The notes: generated from the letters alone by a model not told the origin. A stretch of DNA of 64,000 nt from an uncultured Flavobacteriaceae bacterium (GCA_937959395.1 CALGLR010000047.1:1-64000), one strand, 5' to 3'. Positions 52,449 to 60,876 are shown, counted from the stretch's first letter. A program made the numbers and translations.

Positions 52449-52474
52449 TTATACACAAATATAATAAATTATAC
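52449..52474 (-). promoter_or_regulatory. Possible HipB operator
   Basis: TTATAC at 52449-52454 and 52469-52474, 20 bp apart (two helix turns), 20 bp before the hipB-like start. Weak evidence. The rest of 52475-52629 shows no gene. Confidence 0.3.
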
Positions 52475-52629
52475 GTAAACACATATAATATTAATAAAAA
52501 CATCTTTTTTATATGCTTTTAAATATAAATCAGAATAGAAGATATGTTTCTGGAGTGATATCTGTAATTTTCTATATATTTTTATTTACTTATAATTGAT
52601 TGATACGTTGTAAAATTTCAATTATATAT

Positions 52630-53256
52630 TTACCCCCCTTCTTCCGCAGTGATTTGATTTATATGACATTCTATAATTTCTCGACGATTGGGATGTTCTA
52701 AAATAAAAGAACTCAATTTTTTTAAAGCTATTTTCACTTCAGAAGAAGCATTGAGTGCCTCACTAACAAATTCTAAATTATTATCTAAAACGTATATGAT
52801 ATCTTCAAAATCATGACTCAACCTAGGGTCTGATCCTCTGCTTTTAAAAGCCTCCCATTTGGTGGCAAGAAATATAACCACAGGAAGTATTGAGATTTCG
52901 ATATTATCAATCGTCGTTTTATAAGCCTTATCGAAACCAGGCTTTAAATACGTGTTTGTAGGACCAAATGGTGTTTCTTCAAAAGGAATAAAATCAATTA
53001 AGATACCTTGATATGTGTAGCGGTATAAATGTGTTCCTTTTGGATCTGGGTATATCTTTTTCTGTGCTAATTGTTCTCTTAATAGTTCCATTTCCAAAAA
53101 ATTTGATACTTGCACGCAAACATCAACATCTGTAGTTACCCTTGGCAATTCTGCACCTTTGTCTGTGGCATAAATACTTATAATGGCACCTCCAATATAT
53201 ACAACTTCAGCATTAAGATCTCCCAAGGCACGGGCTACTTCAGCCACAACTTTCAA
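52630..53256 (-). CDS. AbiEii-like nucleotidyltransferase (toxin candidate)
   Basis: 208 residues. Nucleotidyltransferase core: GGAIISIY then TTDVDVCV (hG..., Asp-x-Asp), later strand LIDFIPFE (third Asp), and ATKWEAFKSRGSDPRLSHDFEDI of the AbiEii/MNT-like group. Probably modifies tRNA or another RNA. Encoded 13 nt after the winged-helix gene. Stop region is purine-rich GAAGGGGGG. Confidence 0.82.
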   Translation of the reverse strand: MKVVAEVARALGDLNAEVVYIGGAIISIYATDKGAELPRVTTDVDVCVQVSNFLEMELLREQLAQKKIYPDPKGTHLYRYTYQGILIDFIPFEETPFGPTNTYLKPGFDKAYKTTIDNIEISILPVVIFLATKWEAFKSRGSDPRLSHDFEDIIYVLDNNLEFVSEALNASSEVKIALKKLSSFILEHPNRREIIECHINQITAEEGG

Positions 53257-53269
53257 ATTTACTTGTGTA

Positions 53270-53791
53270 TTATTGTGTATGTTGTAGTCGTTCTTTTAAT
53301 AGTGAAATGGCTAAATGTTGTTCACGAACCTTTCCTACTCTAATAGCATCAACTAACGCAAGAACTTCATGTAATTTTTTATCTTTCAAAATAGCCTTCG
53401 GAACTGATTTATAAAGTGGTTGTATCGCTTGACCTCGCATATCTCCTCTTGCATAAGGCCAAACATAATTTTGATCGCTTTGGATTTCTTTATCCAATGG
53501 TGATGCAGAATGTGCTGTTGCAATACCTCTTACAATTGGACCTGGTTGTTGCGGAAAAACATATTTAATACCGTGTTGTATAAATTCTAAAAGATTAAGC
53601 AGGTTAACCTTTTTACGACTTGCATCTATTAATCCCGAATATTTTGAACGTGTTAAACATTCAGATATTTCGGACTGACTAATATTTAAATCCTCAGATA
53701 ATGTATGTTGATACCACTCTTGCTCTCCTAATGTTGAAATTTTCAAGAGAATCAAGATATCCTGTGGTTTTAAATTATTATTACTCTTCAT
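53270..53791 (-). CDS. Winged-helix regulator/antitoxin of the nucleotidyltransferase module
   Basis: 173 residues from ATG 53791, which abuts a perfect palindrome; the upstream in-frame ATG lies within that palindrome. N-terminal winged helix (LGEQEWYQHTLSEDLNISQSEISECLTRSKYSGLI), then a C-terminal domain (VFPQQPGPIVRGIATAHSASPL...PYARGDMRGQAIQPLYKSVP). Probably represses its own operon through 53791-53820 and 53858-53885. Confidence 0.8.
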   Translation of the reverse strand: MKSNNNLKPQDILILLKISTLGEQEWYQHTLSEDLNISQSEISECLTRSKYSGLIDASRKKVNLLNLLEFIQHGIKYVFPQQPGPIVRGIATAHSASPLDKEIQSDQNYVWPYARGDMRGQAIQPLYKSVPKAILKDKKLHEVLALVDAIRVGKVREQHLAISLLKERLQHTQ

Positions 53792-53820
53792 AATATTGCA
53801 TATTGCGATATGCAATATTA
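53791..53820. promoter_or_regulatory. Operator palindrome 1
   Basis: Perfect inverted repeat, 13-bp arms (53791-53803 / 53808-53820), centre TGCG. It shares GCATAT...ATATGC with palindrome 2, whose centre is 66 bp away. Directly upstream of the winged-helix gene. Confidence 0.75.
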
Positions 53821-53857
53821 ATCAAATTTTTCATTATTAGCAAGGAATTTATTAAAC

Positions 53858-53885
53858 AATATCGCATATCGCGATATGCGATATT
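53858..53885. promoter_or_regulatory. Operator palindrome 2
   Basis: A perfect 28-bp palindrome centred on CGCG (53870-53873), arms containing ATCGCATAT. Same half-site as palindrome 1 with A/T to C/G changes. The following 53886-54400 contains no convincing gene. Confidence 0.75.
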
Positions 53886-54151
53886 TTTAATTACTCACTA
53901 TTAGTGTAGCTACTACCATTATATTTACTTTAAAAAACATTTTGCATCATTTTTAGCCTGTCTTCCTTTAAATAGCTCATTTGTTTTATCCGCTGCCACC
54001 ATTCTATTATGATGTTTTACAATAGCATCTCACTTATCCACCTATAGTATAAAATCCATATAGGTGAAAATATAGTTTTTAGAAAACCTGTTTATCTTAC
54101 CTACTATATAATCCGATATTCCCACGTATTACACTTGATATACCTATAGCA

Positions 54152-54189
54152 AAAATGTCCAGTTTTTACGTCAATAAACTGGACATTTT
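54152..54189. terminator. Hairpin terminator inside the right island end
   Basis: A 14-bp perfect stem (54152-54165 / 54176-54189), ten-base loop, A- and T-flanked. No gene ends nearby on either strand, so it may insulate the island end. Confidence 0.6.
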
Positions 54190-54400
54190 ATTGTTTTTAG
54201 CATCTTTTTTCGACTTATTAATTAACTCAGAGACAACAATGATAAGTAAATCAAATTATCTTATCATAACAAACTGCCATTGTAAAGAAAATCAATATTT
54301 CTATGCAAAATGGAATCTAGAAATTAACATTTAAATATAATTTGAAAGGTTTTAAATCCTTTTGACTACAAAAACAAAACCCAAATGTTAAAGTTTGTTA

Positions 54401-54422
54401 AATCGAGACCAATTCGGTTACC
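54401..54422. repeat. Right copy of the 22-bp island-end direct repeat
   Basis: Identical to 37624-37645. It lies 62 bp inside attR, while the left copy lies 98 bp inside attL. Confidence 0.75.
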
Positions 54423-54483
54423 TCTAAAAAAAGCACCTTTCAGAAGCCTTATAAACACAATAAAGTTCGGATTCTCGTCGTTG

Positions 54484-54496
54484 TCTCCGACTCCAC
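54484..54496 (+). other. attR core
   Basis: TCTCCGACTCCAC, identical to the tmRNA 3' end. The bases before it (AGTTCGGATTCTC, 54458... then eight extra bases) resemble a damaged tmRNA T-arm. Confidence 0.8.
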
Positions 54497-54500
54497 AGTA

Positions 54501-54530
54501 AAAAGTGTCTTGAAATCTCAAGACACTTTT
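54501..54530 (+). terminator. Probable original ssrA terminator, displaced by the island
   Basis: A 13-bp perfect stem (54501-54513 / 54518-54530), four-base loop, T-run, five bases after attR. In an empty site it would lie immediately behind ssrA. Confidence 0.75.
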
Positions 54531-54562
54531 TTATTTTAAATTACCTTTACAAAAAGTAGAAA

Positions 54563-55291
54563 ATGGAAAAAACGGTCACTCAAGCAATAGAATATAGACG
54601 TTCTACAAGAATATATCAAGATACAGAGATTGATATTAATAAAGTAAAACAGTGCATACATAATGCATCATTAGCTCCAACTAGTAGTAATCTACAACTT
54701 TGGGAGTTTTACCATGTGACCAATAAAAGTACATTAGAAAAATTAGCTGAAGCTTGTTTTAATCAAAGTGCGGCAAAGACTTCACAACAAATGGTTGTAG
54801 TTGTAGCCAGGAAAGATTTATGGAAAAAAAGAGCAAAGGCAAACATTAACTTTGTAAATAGTTCTTATGATAAAGCTAATTTAACAGATCGTGAACTAAA
54901 GCGAAAAAAAATGGCTACAAACTATTACACTAAAATAATACCAAGTATTTATACTGATTTTTTAGGTATCCTTGGTTATATTAAATTTTTCGTTTTTCAA
55001 ATTATTGGACTCTTTAAACCTATCTATAGACAAGTAAGAAATAGTGACATGAGAATAGTAGCACATAAAAGTGCTGGTTTAGCTGCAGAGAACTTTATGA
55101 TAAGTATGGCTGCTATAAATTATGACACTTGCCCAATGGAAGGAAGTGATACTTTAAGAATTAAAAACATTCTTAATTTGCCTCGTAAAGCAGAAATAAA
55201 TATGGTTATTGGATGCGGTATAAGAAAAGAAGAAGGAATTTTCGGGCCTCGCTTTAGAGTCCCTTTTAATGAAGTTTATTTTAATGTATAA
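54563..55291 (+). CDS. Nitroreductase-family protein
   Basis: 242 residues. N-terminal AIEYRRSTRIYQDTEI and APTSSNLQLWEFYHV (FMN-binding Arg/Ser blocks), AAENFMISMAAINYDTCPMEG, and GCGIRKEEGIFGPRFR at the end. FMN-dependent NAD(P)H oxidoreductase; substrate unknown. First gene after the island. Confidence 0.88.
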   Translation: MEKTVTQAIEYRRSTRIYQDTEIDINKVKQCIHNASLAPTSSNLQLWEFYHVTNKSTLEKLAEACFNQSAAKTSQQMVVVVARKDLWKKRAKANINFVNSSYDKANLTDRELKRKKMATNYYTKIIPSIYTDFLGILGYIKFFVFQIIGLFKPIYRQVRNSDMRIVAHKSAGLAAENFMISMAAINYDTCPMEGSDTLRIKNILNLPRKAEINMVIGCGIRKEEGIFGPRFRVPFNEVYFNV

Positions 55292-55293
55292 AA

Positions 55294-55325
55294 CAAAAAA
55301 ACAGCTTAAAAAGCTTTTTTTTTGT
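55294..55325. terminator. Weak bidirectional terminator
   Basis: AGCTT-AAA-AAGCT stem (55303-55307 / 55311-55315) flanked by A-run and T-run between convergent genes. Confidence 0.5.
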
Positions 55326-55326
55326 T

Positions 55327-55725
55327 TTATGATTTTGTCTCTATTTTAAAACCTTTGTGTCTCCATTTTGAAAAGCCACCCTCAAGATCATATATTTTTT
55401 TAAAACCTGCGTCCAACATTTTTTGAGCACATTTTGCGCTTCTACCTCCTTTATGGCAATAAAGTAAAACGGGTTTATCTTTATCTAACATTCTTATATC
55501 GTCATTAAAAGTAGGCGATTTAAAATCTATATTTTGAGCAAACTCTATATGACCTTGAGTATACTCACTTGCTGTTCTTACATCGACTAATTGAACATTA
55601 TCCGTTTTTAACAAAGATTGCATTTCTTCTGGAGAAACAACATTAACCTCTCCTTGAGTATCGTCAACACAACTTATACTAAGTATTCCGCTTAATATAA
55701 AAGCAAATATTAATAGTTTTTTCAT
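55327..55725 (-). CDS. Rhodanese-like lipoprotein
   Basis: 132 residues. Lipobox LSISC (Cys19), then one rhodanese domain with LVDVRTASEYTQGHI and active-site loop CHKGGRS. Extracytoplasmic sulphur/persulphide handling is likely. Follows another rhodanese gene by 15 nt. Confidence 0.88.
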   Translation of the reverse strand: MKKLLIFAFILSGILSISCVDDTQGEVNVVSPEEMQSLLKTDNVQLVDVRTASEYTQGHIEFAQNIDFKSPTFNDDIRMLDKDKPVLLYCHKGGRSAKCAQKMLDAGFKKIYDLEGGFSKWRHKGFKIETKS

Positions 55726-55740
55726 AATCGTTTTAATTTT

Positions 55741-56055
55741 TTATTTATTAGAGGTTGGGCCATCCCATTCCATAAAACCGCCTAATAAATTATAAGTATT
55801 TTCAAAACCTAATTGATTCATGATTGCACAAGCTTGAGCACTTCTAGCTCCAGAACGGCAATACACATAGTAATTTTTAGTTTTATCTAATTTCTCTATT
55901 TCAGCAACAAATTCTTGTCCCTTATGAATGTCTAAATTAGTGGCATTAGGTATATAACCCTGTTCAACCTCTTCTATTGTTCTAACATCCAATAAAAAAG
56001 CATTATCATCGGCATTAAAATTATCACTCCAAGAGCTTTGAGATAAATCTGACAT
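55741..56055 (-). CDS. Cytosolic rhodanese
   Basis: 104 residues, no signal. LLDVRTIEEVEQGYIPNATNLD and loop CRSGARS (GlpE-like six-residue loop). Upstream partner of the lipoprotein rhodanese: one inside, one outside the membrane. Confidence 0.9.
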   Translation of the reverse strand: MSDLSQSSWSDNFNADDNAFLLDVRTIEEVEQGYIPNATNLDIHKGQEFVAEIEKLDKTKNYYVYCRSGARSAQACAIMNQLGFENTYNLLGGFMEWDGPTSNK

Positions 56056-56119
56056 AATAATATTATAAATTAAGTTTTTAACAAAATTAACATTTCTTTA
56101 GCATATAGACGAAAAAAAA

Positions 56120-56140
56120 CTCAAAGTGTTACACTTTGAG
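56120..56140 (-). terminator. Terminator after the thioredoxin-fold gene
   Basis: CTCAAAGTG-TTA-CACTTTGAG stem (56120-56128 / 56132-56140) followed on the minus strand by eight Ts. Confidence 0.85.
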
Positions 56141-56165
56141 CTAAAAATTTAACGTTTAGGATACT

Positions 56166-56777
56166 TTATACTTTTATTGAGCACCCAATCGCTTTTGTTT
56201 CTTTTATATTAATAGCTTTACCTTCTAATAAAGCATCAACTGCTTTTTCTGCATATTTTTCTTTTACAGCGGCAGCATCCTGATAATTATCGTCTATTGC
56301 TCCTATGTATTTTACCTCATTGCCTTTATCTGTTTTTTGTAGGATATAAACATGAGGCGTTTTTGTCGCTCCATACTGTGGATAAACTTTTTGCCCTTCA
56401 TCTATTATATATGGAAATGTAAATCCTTTTTCTTTAGCTCGCTCTTGCATAGCACTCATTTTATCTCCTGGTTTTACATCTGTATTATTAGGCATAATAG
56501 CAATAACAGGGTAGCCTTGCTTAGCATATTTTTTATTAAGAGCCTCTACTCTATCTTCATAAGCGACTGCATATGGACAAGTGTTACAGGTAAAGACTAC
56601 AATAAAACCTTTTGCTTCTTTAAAGTCTTTAAGTGAAACCATCTTACCATCTATATTTTCTAATTTAAAATCTGTGGCAATATCTCCTATTCCATATCCT
56701 TTTTCTTTTTTACTTGAAAAAGCACTAACTGTTATCACTAAAAGAGCGACTACTATTATTTTAATTAATTGTTTCAT
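56166..56777 (-). CDS. Secreted thioredoxin/AhpC-TSA-like protein
   Basis: 203 residues. Signal peptide, then a peroxiredoxin-like thioredoxin fold with FTCNTCPYAVAYEDRV (Cys-x-x-Cys) and cis-Pro region ATKTPHVYIL. Typical DUF-free redoxin of Bacteroidota. Starts 8 nt after the TlpA-like gene. Confidence 0.88.
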   Translation of the reverse strand: MKQLIKIIVVALLVITVSAFSSKKEKGYGIGDIATDFKLENIDGKMVSLKDFKEAKGFIVVFTCNTCPYAVAYEDRVEALNKKYAKQGYPVIAIMPNNTDVKPGDKMSAMQERAKEKGFTFPYIIDEGQKVYPQYGATKTPHVYILQKTDKGNEVKYIGAIDDNYQDAAAVKEKYAEKAVDALLEGKAINIKETKAIGCSIKV

Positions 56778-56785
56778 GATTTTAT

Positions 56786-57316
56786 TTATTTAATGAATTT
56801 TTCTACTTCTGTTTTTAATTCTTCATAATTAAAAGATTGCTCATAAAAGGCCCTCTTTTCTCTATTATAGATTAAAGTCGCTGGAATCGCTCCAGTCCAA
56901 TTTGTACTAATTTTATTAATCCACGTATTAGAATCTACATCATTTAAAGCAACTACTTTAGATTTTAATTTATGCTTTAAAATAAAAGGTTTTAATTTTT
57001 TATCATACTGTTTAGGAAAATCTAAACTTACGAGTAAGACTTCAACATTGTTTTTGAAATGCGTTTCATTTAACTCTTCAAAGTAAGGCAGTTCCTTTAT
57101 ACATGGAGCACACCAAGTTGCCCAAAAATTCACAACATACGTTTTATCATCTTTTTTATTTAATAAGGGTTCTAATCCATTATAATCGTAAATTTCTAAA
57201 TCCACAGTTTTAGTTTCTAAAATGTCTTTATTATTCTTAGATGAATTAACTATGGCTTTTGATTCTTCTTTACAAGAAAAACAAACCATTAATAGTAATA
57301 AAAAAAGATGCTTCAT
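56786..57316 (-). CDS. TlpA-like thioredoxin lipoprotein
   Basis: 176 residues from ATG 57316 (a longer frame upstream would precede the signal). Lipobox VCFSC (Cys14), then NFWATWCAPCIKELP with the CAPC redox site and cis-Pro AIPATLI. Periplasmic disulphide reduction, e.g. for cytochrome c maturation or protection. First gene of the pair. Confidence 0.9.
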   Translation of the reverse strand: MKHLFLLLLMVCFSCKEESKAIVNSSKNNKDILETKTVDLEIYDYNGLEPLLNKKDDKTYVVNFWATWCAPCIKELPYFEELNETHFKNNVEVLLVSLDFPKQYDKKLKPFILKHKLKSKVVALNDVDSNTWINKISTNWTGAIPATLIYNREKRAFYEQSFNYEELKTEVEKFIK

Positions 57317-57402
57317 GTAATCAAATATATATCTCAAATCTACTATGATGGTTAACTTTAACACTAATTTTTGCTTTTTAGCTAAAAAATAATAGATTTT
57401 GT

Positions 57403-57432
57403 TTGATTACATGTTTTTCATCTTTATATTTG
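57403..57432 (+). promoter_or_regulatory. Promoter of the trp operon
   Basis: TTG (57403-57405), 19 nt, TATATTTG (57425-57432): exact Bacteroidota consensus. Start expected near 57438, only a few bases before the leader ATG. Confidence 0.8.
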
Positions 57433-57441
57433 AAGCATATT

Positions 57442-57504
57442 ATGAAAATAACTAGAAATAATACTTGGTGGTGTAGCTCTCGAAACGTAACATTCGTGAA
57501 CTAA
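57442..57504 (+). CDS. trpL: trp operon leader peptide (20 aa)
   Basis: MKITRNNTWWCSS then seven more residues, stop at 57502-57504. Two adjacent Trp codons (57466-57471). It lies between a consensus promoter and an attenuator terminator ahead of trpE. TCGTGAA (57494-57500), just before the stop codon, pairs with TTCACGA (57545-57551) in the terminator, so a ribosome stalled at the Trp codons frees the antiterminator, while one at the stop codon masks it. Confidence 0.88.
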   Translation: MKITRNNTWWCSSRNVTFVN

Positions 57505-57534
57505 ACCTATACATATATTTAAATTAAAATATTT

Positions 57535-57568
57535 AGGCTTGTCATTCACGACAAGCCTTTTTCTTTTT
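57535..57568 (+). terminator. trp attenuator terminator
   Basis: A 9-bp stem AGGCTTGTC / GACAAGCCT (57535-57543 / 57550-57558), loop ATTCAC, then TTTTCTTTTT. It lies between trpL and trpE and competes with the antiterminator described for trpL. Confidence 0.88.
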
Positions 57569-57609
57569 ACTGAACTTATTTCAGTATGTAAAACATAAAT
57601 TAAGCATAA

Positions 57610-59004
57610 ATGAAGACATTTAGTCTATATACGCATTACAAAAAAATACTAGCCGATACGATTACTCCGGTAAGTATTTATCTTAAGATTCGTGATAAGT
57701 TCCCGAATAGTATTTTATTAGAAAGTAGTGATTATCATGCTAATGATAATAGCTTCTCTTACATTTGCTGCAATCCTATTGCTTCAATAAAAGTAGAAAA
57801 TAACACGATTACAGAGCAGTTTCCAGATGGAAGTGTCATGGTAAATAGAGCGACAAAAGTTTCTGAAAAAATTCACAAATTCACGAAACGTTTCAAAGTA
57901 AATTCTAATACGAAATTTAAGTTTATAAATAATGGAATTTTTGGTTATACGGCTTATGACGCTGTAAAACATTTTGAAGACATTGAGATCTCTCAAAAAC
58001 CTGATTCTATAAATATTCCTGATATTTATTATGCGGTTTATCAAAATATAATAGCCATAAATCACTTTAAAAACGAAGCTTATATTTTTGCGCATTGTTT
58101 TAATACAGATAATAATATTGATGATATACTTCAGCTTATTAAAGCCAGAAAATTTGCGTCTTACGAGTTTGAAACCAATGGTGATATCGAATCTAATTTA
58201 ACAGATAATGAATATAAAGACCATGTAGAACTAGCTAAAAAACATTGTGCTAGAGGTGATGTATTTCAATTGGTATTATCTAAAAAATTCACACAGAAAT
58301 TTAAAGGAGATGAATTCAATGTATACAGAGCTTTACGAAGTATAAACCCTTCGCCTTATCTGTTTTATTTTGATTATGGAAACTTTAAAATATTTGGTAG
58401 TTCTCCAGAAGCACAACTTGTAGTTAATAAAGGGATTGCCGAAATACATCCCATAGCAGGAACTTTTAGAAGAACCGGAAATGATTTAGAAGATGCTAAA
58501 CTAGCAAAAAAACTAGCTCAAGATGAGAAAGAAAATGCAGAGCATGTTATGTTAGTCGATCTTGCTAGAAATGATCTGAGTAGAAATGGGAGTGAAGTAA
58601 AAGTTGAAACTTATAGGGAAGCGCAATTCTTTTCGCATGTAATACATTTAGTAAGTAAAGTAACAGGAAAAGTGCATGATAATACCCAAACCATGCAAGT
58701 CGTTGCAGATACTTTCCCAGCAGGAACACTTAGTGGAGCTCCAAAGCATAAAGCCATGCAGCTTATTGAAAAATATGAAAAAACCAGCCGTGCTTTTTAT
58801 GGTGGGGCCATTGGTTTTATGGATTTTAGTGGTAATTACAATCATGCCATAATGATTAGAACATTTTTAAGCCAAGATCATGAATTACATTGGCAAGCAG
58901 GAGCAGGATTGGTTTCCAAATCTAATTCAGAAAATGAATTACAAGAGGTTTATAACAAATTAGGAGCATTAACAAAAGCTATAGAATTAGCCAAGGAAAT
59001 TTAA
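57610..59004 (+). CDS. trpE: Anthranilate synthase component I
   Basis: 464 residues. N-terminal TrpE domain with a probable Trp-feedback motif (LLESSD), chorismate-binding domain with RGDVFQLVLSK, SPYLFYF, IAGTFRRTG, DLARNDLSRNGSEVKVE and GAGLVSKSNSENE. It makes anthranilate with TrpG. First structural gene of the operon. Confidence 0.96.
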   Translation: MKTFSLYTHYKKILADTITPVSIYLKIRDKFPNSILLESSDYHANDNSFSYICCNPIASIKVENNTITEQFPDGSVMVNRATKVSEKIHKFTKRFKVNSNTKFKFINNGIFGYTAYDAVKHFEDIEISQKPDSINIPDIYYAVYQNIIAINHFKNEAYIFAHCFNTDNNIDDILQLIKARKFASYEFETNGDIESNLTDNEYKDHVELAKKHCARGDVFQLVLSKKFTQKFKGDEFNVYRALRSINPSPYLFYFDYGNFKIFGSSPEAQLVVNKGIAEIHPIAGTFRRTGNDLEDAKLAKKLAQDEKENAEHVMLVDLARNDLSRNGSEVKVETYREAQFFSHVIHLVSKVTGKVHDNTQTMQVVADTFPAGTLSGAPKHKAMQLIEKYEKTSRAFYGGAIGFMDFSGNYNHAIMIRTFLSQDHELHWQAGAGLVSKSNSENELQEVYNKLGALTKAIELAKEI

Positions 59005-59113
59005 GTAAAAAGTCTTTGGTCATAATTGGCAAAGCCGAATCGACTAGAAAAGTGAAATTTAAAAATAATATTGAAGCTAGTAGCCAAAAGCTAAGAGCAA
59101 ATAGCTATAAAAA

Positions 59114-59677
59114 ATGAAAGTATTAGTAATAGATAATTACGACAGTTTTACATACAATTTAGTACATTATTTACAAGATCTAAATTGTGATGTTACTGTA
59201 AAACGTAATGATAAATTAAGTTTATCTGAAGTTGATTTGTATGATAAAATTGTTTTATCACCAGGGCCAGGTATTCCAGATGAAGCAGGTTTATTAAAAT
59301 CAATCATAAAACAATACGCGCCTACAAAAAGCATACTTGGTGTTTGTTTAGGCCAGCAAGCCATTGGAGAAGTTTTTGGAGGCACTTTAATAAATTTAGA
59401 TGAAGTTTATCATGGCGTTTCTACTAAAATTACTTTAAGTGTAGATGATGAACCTTTATTTGATAATATGGACCCCACTTTTGAAGTTGGCCGTTATCAT
59501 TCTTGGGTCGTAAACCCCGATTTACCAAGAGAATTAGAAGCAACGTCATTTGATGAGAATGGACAAGTCATGTCTTTACGCCATAAAGTTTATGATGTTA
59601 AAGGTGTACAATACCATCCAGAATCTGTGCTTACTCCTAATGGAAAACAAATTTTAGAAAACTGGTTAAATAGTTGA
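59114..59677 (+). CDS. trpG: Anthranilate synthase component II (glutamine amidotransferase)
   Basis: 187 residues, class I glutamine amidotransferase: nucleophile elbow LGVCLGQQAIGE, oxyanion SPGPG, catalytic HPESVLT. Stand-alone, not fused to trpD. The 109-bp spacer before it is filled by short degenerate AGCTA-type repeats (59070-59110). Confidence 0.95.
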   Translation: MKVLVIDNYDSFTYNLVHYLQDLNCDVTVKRNDKLSLSEVDLYDKIVLSPGPGIPDEAGLLKSIIKQYAPTKSILGVCLGQQAIGEVFGGTLINLDEVYHGVSTKITLSVDDEPLFDNMDPTFEVGRYHSWVVNPDLPRELEATSFDENGQVMSLRHKVYDVKGVQYHPESVLTPNGKQILENWLNS

Positions 59678-59680
59678 TTT

Positions 59681-59778
59681 GTCATTCCCGTGAATACGGG
59701 AATCTCATAAAAAATTATAACGATATTGAATAACTATAATAAATTTAAGATAGATCCCCGCTTTCGCGAGGATGACAA
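59681..59778. repeat. Inverted pair of ATTCCCG...CGGGAAT hairpin repeats
   Basis: Copy a 59681-59710 (GTCATTCCCG, CGGGAATCTCATAA) and copy b 59751-59778 (GATCCCCGC, GCGAGGATGACAA) in opposite orientation, filling the trpG-trpD spacer. Same family as 61732-61757, 63588-63614 and 63948-63971. Confidence 0.8.
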
Positions 59779-59789
59779 AAAAGTTGTCT

Positions 59790-60782
59790 ATGAAACAATT
59801 ATTAAATAGATTAATAAACCAAGAGAGTATTAGTACAGAAGAAGCAAGGAATGTACTTGTTAATATATCTAAAGGCGATTATAACCAAAGTCAAATAGCT
59901 TCTTTTCTTACGGTATATATGATGCGTAGTATTACTCTTAAAGAATTAAAAGGCTTTAGAGATGCTTTATTAGAATTATGTATCCCTATAGATCTTTCTG
60001 AGTTCAACACCATTGATTTGTGTGGAACTGGTGGTGATGGAAAAAACACATTTAACATCTCAACATTAAGCTCATTTATTACTGCAGGAGCAGGAGTAAA
60101 AGTTGCCAAACATGGTAATTATGGTGTTTCTTCGGCTTCAGGATCTTCTAATGTTATGGAAGCTATGGGTATAAAATTTTCAAATGATGAAGACTTTTTA
60201 AAAAACTGTATTGATAAAGCTGGAATATGTGTTTTACATGCGCCTTTATTTCATCCAGCAATGAAAAACGTAGCTCCTATTAGAAAAGAACTAGGAGTAA
60301 AAACGTTCTTCAATATGCTTGGACCAATGGTAAATCCATCCTTTCCTAAAAATCAATTAGTAGGTGTTTTTAATCTAGAGTTATTAAGATTATATAGCTA
60401 CCTCTATCAAAATACAGACAAAAATTACAACATCGTTTATGCACTAGATGGCTACGATGAAATATCGCTTACTGGAGATGCGAAAATTGTATCTAATAAA
60501 AATGACACGATGTTTTCTCCTAATAATTTGGGTTTAGATTATATTGAGCAATCTGACATATTTGGAGGAGATACCGCAAAGGAAGCTGCAAAAATATTTA
60601 AACGTGTTATTAGTAATAAAGGCACAAAAGAGCAAAACAATGTGGTTTGCACCAATGCAGGATTAGCAATTGCTACAGCAAATCAAATCTCGCATAAAGA
60701 AGGTTTTGAGTTAGCAAAAGAGTCTTTGTTCTCTGGAAAAGCAAAAGAGAGTTTAGAGAAATTAATTGAATTGAGTAAATAA
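59790..60782 (+). CDS. trpD: Anthranilate phosphoribosyltransferase
   Basis: 330 residues from ATG 59790. An in-frame ATG 18 nt earlier lies in the repeat and is unlikely. Nucleoside phosphoribosyltransferase motifs DLCGTGGDGKNTFNIST, KHGNYGVSSASGSSNVMEA and GPMVNPSFPKNQLVGV. Second step of the pathway. Confidence 0.95.
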   Translation: MKQLLNRLINQESISTEEARNVLVNISKGDYNQSQIASFLTVYMMRSITLKELKGFRDALLELCIPIDLSEFNTIDLCGTGGDGKNTFNISTLSSFITAGAGVKVAKHGNYGVSSASGSSNVMEAMGIKFSNDEDFLKNCIDKAGICVLHAPLFHPAMKNVAPIRKELGVKTFFNMLGPMVNPSFPKNQLVGVFNLELLRLYSYLYQNTDKNYNIVYALDGYDEISLTGDAKIVSNKNDTMFSPNNLGLDYIEQSDIFGGDTAKEAAKIFKRVISNKGTKEQNNVVCTNAGLAIATANQISHKEGFELAKESLFSGKAKESLEKLIELSK

Positions 60783-60785
60783 TCC

Positions 60786-60873
60786 CATCCAAAAATTCTT
60801 TCCAAAAGGAAGGACTTTAAACGATGGTAAACAAAACAGTTCCCTTTCCTTTGGAAAGGGTCAGGGATAGGAA
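60786..60873. repeat. CCCTTTCC hairpin repeat in the trpD-trpC spacer
   Basis: CCCTTTCC-TTT-GGAAAGGG (60842-60860) followed by TCAGGGATAGG, with a related TTTCCAAAAGGAAGG element at 60799-60813. A different repeat family from the other trp spacers. Confidence 0.65.
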
Positions 60874-60876
60874 AAC

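Noticed and set aside
53925-54027. Short coding-like stretch on the minus strand (ends ...RQAKNDAKCFLK)
   Set aside because: Only 34 open codons with no start signal or family. It might be a gene remnant, but I cannot support it.
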